Assembly (NCBI RefSeq): GCF_902712855.1 | Contig: NZ_LR743507.1 | Span: 1,288,001 to 1,352,000 of the forward strand | DNA from: Variovorax paradoxus | GTDB taxonomy: Bacteria; Pseudomonadota; Gammaproteobacteria; Burkholderiales; Burkholderiaceae_C | Direction of reading: 5' to 3' | Length of the DNA: 64,000 bases | Part shown: one piece after another, positions 59,164 through 64,000 of the stretch | How the letters are laid out: each line of letters begins with the position of its first letter | Numbering within the stretch: the first letter of the stretch is position 1 | Position numbers and translations under genes: made by a program | Notes under the pieces: model-generated | Seen by the model: only the letters and a program-made list of their open reading frames with translations | What the model was told of the DNA's origin: nothing | Database searches by the model: none

Positions 59164-61038
59164 ATGATTTCAAGGGAGCCGGTCCGCCGCAGCGACGTAC
59201 CCGCCGAACCTCCGCGGGGCTGGCGCGGGCTGACGCGCTGGTCCGGCGCGCTGGCGCTGGTGGCGGTGGCCGCCTTCTGCGGCCACCAGCTCGCCATGCA
59301 GGCCGGCCTGGCGCGCCTGCGCGAGGCGGCCGAGCACCGGCTCGACATGCTGGCCACCGGCCTCGACGCCGACCTCGCGCGCTTCGACTACCTGCCCGCG
59401 CTGCTCGAGATGACGCCCATCGTGCCGGCGCTGCTCGGCACGCCCACCGACACGCACCTGCGCGACGCGGTCAACCGCTACCTCGACGGCGTCAACGCCA
59501 CCGCAGGCGCCGAGATGCTCTACGTGCTCGACGCCTCGGGCACCTCGCTGGCCGCGTCCGACTGGGACAAGCCCGGCACCACGCTGGGCCAGGACCTGTC
59601 GTTCCGCCCCTACGTGATCGACGCGCTGGGGCAGGGACGCGGCCGTTTCTACGGCGTGGGCATCACCAGCAAGCGCCCCGGCTACTACCTGTCGTATGCG
59701 CTGCGGCGCGGCCAGCCGCAGCGCGGCGTGGTGGCGGTGAAGGTCAACCTGGAGGACGCCGAGCGCGCCTGGCGCAAGCTGCCCGGCGACGTGGCGCTGA
59801 TCGACCAGCGCGGCGTGGTCATCCTCGCCACGCGCGAGGAACTGAAATTCCGCCCGCTGCTGCCGCTGGACGCGCAGCAGCGCGCCGAGGTGCAGCGCTC
59901 GCGTCCCTACGGCGAGGCCAGCCTGCAGCCGCTGCAATGGCGGCAGAAGGAATCGCTCGACCGCGACGTGCAGGTGATCTCGCTCGACGGCCGCGACCAG
60001 CTCGCCTCGGCCCGCACCCTGCGCGGCGCGCCGTGGCAGCTGGTGGTGTTCGACGACCTCGCGCCGGTGCGGCTGGCGGCGCGCAACGCGGCCATCACCG
60101 CCACGCTGGCCATGGCGGTGCTGCTGCTCGTGGCCGTGGCGCTGTGGCAGCGGCGCCGCGCGGTGCGCCAGAAGCTGGCCAACCAGGCGGCGCTGCAGGC
60201 GGCGCACGACACGCTCGAATCGACCGTGGTGGCGCGCACCGCGCAGCTGCGCGCCGCGCAGGGCGAGCTGGTGCACGCCGGCAAGATGGCTGCGCTGGGC
60301 CAGATGTCGGCCGGCGTGGTGCACGAGCTCAACCAGCCGCTCACCGCCATGCGCACGCTGTCGGAGAGCGCCGGCATCCTGCTCGAGCGCAACCGGCTCG
60401 ACGACGTGCGCGGCAACCTCGAGCGCATCCGCAACATGGTCGACCGGCTCGCGCGGCTGACGACGCAGCTCAAGACCTTCGCGCACAAGAGCGAGCTTCC
60501 GGTGGCGCCGCTGCCGGTGGCGCAGGCCATTGCCGATGCGCAGGCGATCGTGGCCGACGCCGCGCGCAGGCAGCGCGTGACGATCGAGGTCGATGTGCAG
60601 CCCGCCGGGCTCGGTGTGGTGGCCGAGGAGGCCGCGCTCGGCAGCGTGCTCGCCAATCTGATGCGCAACGCCATCGACGCGATGCAGGACGCACCGCTGC
60701 GCACACTGCGGCTGGAGGCGCGGCAGAAGGGCAGCGGCGCAGACGCCCGCGTGATGCTCGACGTGCGCGACACCGGCCCCGGCATCCACCCCGACATCCT
60801 GCCGCGGCTGTTCGAGCCCTTCGTGACCCGCAAGCCCGCCGGGTCGGGCCTGGGGCTGGGGCTCGTCATCTCGGCACAATTGGTGCGGGCCATGGACGGC
60901 ACGCTGCGCGCGGCCAACCTGGAGACCGGCGGGGCATGCTTCGTGGTCGACCTGCCCGCGGCCCCGGCCGCGGTGTACGGCCCGCCGGATGCGCCCGCTG
61001 CGGCGCATGCTCCCCTTTCCACCGCACAACAGGAGTGA
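59164..61038 (+). CDS. dctB: C4-dicarboxylate sensor histidine kinase
   Basis: 624 residues. Membrane helix at about 20-38, a dCache-like periplasmic domain (about 45-300), second helix at about 310-332, coiled coil, HisKA with His387 in GVVHELNQPLTAMR, ATPase domain with NLMRNAIDAMQD, DTGPGIHPD and GSGLGLGLVIS. This is the DctB layout. ATG 59164 has no clear ribosome site; a TTG six codons upstream is possible. It precedes dctD by 7 bases. Confidence 0.9.
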   Translation: MISREPVRRSDVPAEPPRGWRGLTRWSGALALVAVAAFCGHQLAMQAGLARLREAAEHRLDMLATGLDADLARFDYLPALLEMTPIVPALLGTPTDTHLRDAVNRYLDGVNATAGAEMLYVLDASGTSLAASDWDKPGTTLGQDLSFRPYVIDALGQGRGRFYGVGITSKRPGYYLSYALRRGQPQRGVVAVKVNLEDAERAWRKLPGDVALIDQRGVVILATREELKFRPLLPLDAQQRAEVQRSRPYGEASLQPLQWRQKESLDRDVQVISLDGRDQLASARTLRGAPWQLVVFDDLAPVRLAARNAAITATLAMAVLLLVAVALWQRRRAVRQKLANQAALQAAHDTLESTVVARTAQLRAAQGELVHAGKMAALGQMSAGVVHELNQPLTAMRTLSESAGILLERNRLDDVRGNLERIRNMVDRLARLTTQLKTFAHKSELPVAPLPVAQAIADAQAIVADAARRQRVTIEVDVQPAGLGVVAEEAALGSVLANLMRNAIDAMQDAPLRTLRLEARQKGSGADARVMLDVRDTGPGIHPDILPRLFEPFVTRKPAGSGLGLGLVISAQLVRAMDGTLRAANLETGGACFVVDLPAAPAAVYGPPDAPAAAHAPLSTAQQE

Positions 61039-61045
61039 TCCCCAC

Positions 61046-62419
<1,374 letters not shown>

Positions 62420-62729
62420 AACGCAAGGCCCCAGACATCGACGCGTTATTCCGGCACGCAATTCCAATTCAGGTGTTGCCGCGACGTCGAATGCATGCAA
62501 TTGGGTTTCGGCGATTGCATTTCTTACAAATAAGTTTTTGGTAATTCTTGTCGGACAAACACTGACAGGTATTGTAAAAAAGTATTAATCTATTCCAAAT
62601 TTCGCCGAATTCTCAAGGAAATCTAAGACTTAGCGTCACGTTGCATATTTCGTCATCATTGTTAGATTGTGTTTTCAACGGCGCTTTCGGGTGCTCGGGA
62701 AATAGATTGATCTGACATCGGGGGGCGGA
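62420..62729. promoter_or_regulatory. AT-rich promoter region before the adhesin gene
   Basis: 310 bases, markedly AT-rich at 62520-62670 compared with the surrounding genes. Several TATTAAT/TTGTAA-like boxes are present (for example gtattgtaaaaaagtattaat near 62570), so promoters and possibly silencer binding (H-NS/MvaT-like) are likely. No ORF seen. Confidence 0.5.
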
Positions 62730-64000
62730 ATGGTCTCGTTGGAAATAATCGAAAAGCGGGGTGGTGCGGTCAACAAGATTGCATCCGCAAGCGAAATTTC
62801 CCTGACGGAGGCCTCCGTGGTCCGTCTCGATCTGTCGAGGGCCCAGGTCGCCGGCATGCGCCGGGTGGGCAACGACCTGGTGGTGAGCACCACCGCCGGC
62901 GAGACGATCACGGTGCACGGTTTCTTCACCCCTGCCGGCCAGCCGCGCAGCGACCTGGTGCTCAACGGCGAAGGCGGCGAGTGGCTGGCCAACATCGGCG
63001 ACACGCCGGGCCCGCAGGGCGAACTGGCGGTCGGCTACAGCAGCATCGATTCGGTCGAACCCCTGCTTCTTCAGCAGGGCGTGGATCTCGGCGCGCTGCC
63101 TTGGGTGGTGGGTGCCGGTCTTGCGGTCGGCGCGCTGGCCAGCGGCGGCGGAGGGGGCGGCGACGGCCCCGTCTTCGGCGGCTTTCCGCCGCCCACCGGC
63201 CCCGGCGACACCACCCCTCCGGGCGCGCCCACCGTGCGGCCGACCAACGGCGGCGCGATCACCGGCACGGCCGAACCGGGCGCGGTGGTCACCGTCATCG
63301 ACGCCAGCGGCCGCGTGATCGGCAGCGCCACCGCGGGCGCGGATGGCAGCTACAGCATCACCCCCGCCACGCCGCCGGCCGACGGCAGCGTGCTGCAGGT
63401 GGTGGCCACCGACCCGGCCGGCAACGCCAGCCCGCCGGCCACCGTCGTCGTCGACAGCACGCCCCCGGCGGCGCCCACGGTGAAACCGACCGACGGCAGC
63501 CCGATCACCGGCACCGCCGAGCCCGGTTCGCTGGTGACCGTGACCGACGGCAATGGCCATGTGATCGGCAGCGCCACCGCCGGTGCGGACGGCACGTACA
63601 GCATCACCCCCGCCACCGTGCCGCCGGACGGCACCGTGCTGCACGTGAGCGCCACCGACGCGGCCGGCAACACCGGCGCCGAGACCACCGCCACGGTCGA
63701 CAGCACCCCACCCGCGGCGCCCGTGCTCAACCCGACCGACGGCCAGCCGATCACCGGCACGGCCGAACCCGGCGCGGTGGTCACGCTCAGCACCGCCGGC
63801 GGCGCGGTGATCGGCAGCGTCACCGCCGGACCCGACGGCACCTTCAGCTTCGCGCCCGTCACGCCGCCCGCGCAGGGCACGGTGATCGTCGCCGTGGCCA
63901 CCGACGCCGCCGGCAACGCCAGCGCGCCCGCCACGGCCACCGTGGACGCCACCTCGCCGACGCCCACGGTCGACCCGACCGACGGCAGCCCGATCACCGG
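62730..64000 (+). CDS. BapA-like T1SS repeat adhesin, N-terminus (open at window end)
   Basis: 423 codons are visible with no stop before the edge. Residues 1-115 match the BapA prefix-like domain (ASVVRLDLSRAQVAGMRRVG, then NDLVVSTTAGETITVHGFF), followed by a hydrophobic-Gly hinge (VVGAGLAVGALASGGGGGG) and tandem Ig-like repeats of 81-82 residues starting near 63231, 63477, 63720 and 63966, each with P-T-G-ITGTAEPG and ATDAAGN motifs. Such proteins are exported by type I secretion and mediate biofilm adhesion. GGGGGCGGA precedes ATG. The repeats are likely to run far beyond the window. Confidence 0.85.
   Translation, partial: MVSLEIIEKRGGAVNKIASASEISLTEASVVRLDLSRAQVAGMRRVGNDLVVSTTAGETITVHGFFTPAGQPRSDLVLNGEGGEWLANIGDTPGPQGELAVGYSSIDSVEPLLLQQGVDLGALPWVVGAGLAVGALASGGGGGGDGPVFGGFPPPTGPGDTTPPGAPTVRPTNGGAITGTAEPGAVVTVIDASGRVIGSATAGADGSYSITPATPPADGSVLQVVATDPAGNASPPATVVVDSTPPAAPTVKPTDGSPITGTAEPGSLVTVTDGNGHVIGSATAGADGTYSITPATVPPDGTVLHVSATDAAGNTGAETTATVDSTPPAAPVLNPTDGQPITGTAEPGAVVTLSTAGGAVIGSVTAGPDGTFSFAPVTPPAQGTVIVAVATDAAGNASAPATATVDATSPTPTVDPTDGSPIT

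Noticed and set aside
63231..64000. Regular 243-246-bp DNA repeats considered as a satellite or CRISPR-like array
   Set aside because: They are in frame and encode Ig-like adhesin repeats.

Overview
The window is high-GC chromosomal DNA from a betaproteobacterium, most likely Comamonadaceae (Burkholderiales) and Variovorax-like. This rests on the gene families and their order (gph-trpE...trpG...trpDC-ung, a Tyr/Gly/Thr tRNA-tufA-Trp tRNA cluster, secE-nusG-rplKAJL-rpoBC) and on recognisable protein sequences. The genus is an inference; there is no 16S gene here.

Layout. (1) 1-2.9 kb: the start of an IscR/Rrf2 regulator (cut by the window edge), a Tat-exported alpha/beta hydrolase, a Gph-type phosphatase and a chalcone-isomerase-like exported protein. 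(2) 3.0-10.1 kb: a tryptophan operon. A possible Trp-codon leader ORF precedes trpE, then a GxxExxY protein, trpG, a threonine aldolase, a LysE/RhtB exporter, trpD, trpC and ung, several joined by 1-4 base overlaps. (3) 10.1-24.2 kb: tRNA-Tyr, -Gly, -Thr, tufA, tRNA-Trp, secE, nusG, rplK, rplA, rplJ, rplL, rpoB, rpoC, ending in a very strong terminator. The rplJ leader and the rplL-rpoB gap carry structured RNA. (4) 24.2-30.1 kb: a LemA-like protein, rsmB, a DUF4390 protein and an NtrY-like kinase with an NtrX-like regulator that has no AAA+ domain.

(5) 30.06-36.03 kb: tRNA-Phe is the target of a 5.9-kb integrated element. A perfect 48-bp repeat of the tRNA 3' half lies at 30091-30138 and again at 35981-36028. 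Between the copies are a tyrosine recombinase with a DUF4224 partner, a two-gene cassette with a retropepsin-like protease, a collapsed phage lysis module (endolysin tail plus frameshifted 3TM holin), two minus-strand unknown genes (one broken at CCC-TGA), and an AT-rich 319-codon gene whose C-terminus carries an SGHY-type motif. It looks like a decayed prophage or satellite that keeps cargo.

(6) 36.3-41.5 kb: small hypotheticals, a YbhN-like membrane protein, a PaaI-type thioesterase and a two-component pair (REC-AraC regulator, 7TMR-DISM histidine kinase). (7) 41.7-54.4 kb: a 2690-residue DUF11/SdrD_B repeat surface protein overlapping a 1437-residue outer-membrane barrel protein with an N-terminal OmpA domain, then a small unknown gene. 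This is probably a two-component surface-display locus and is the most notable large feature. (8) 54.5-57.5 kb: a minus-strand group of MFS exporter, amidohydrolase and Asp/Glu racemase. (9) 57.6-62.4 kb: dctA behind a near-consensus sigma-54 promoter, followed by dctB and dctD, a self-contained C4-dicarboxylate uptake circuit. (10) 62.7 kb to the end: the N-terminus of a BapA-like type I-secreted repeat adhesin behind an AT-rich promoter region, open at the window edge.

No CRISPR array, rRNA gene, IS transposase or replication origin was seen.
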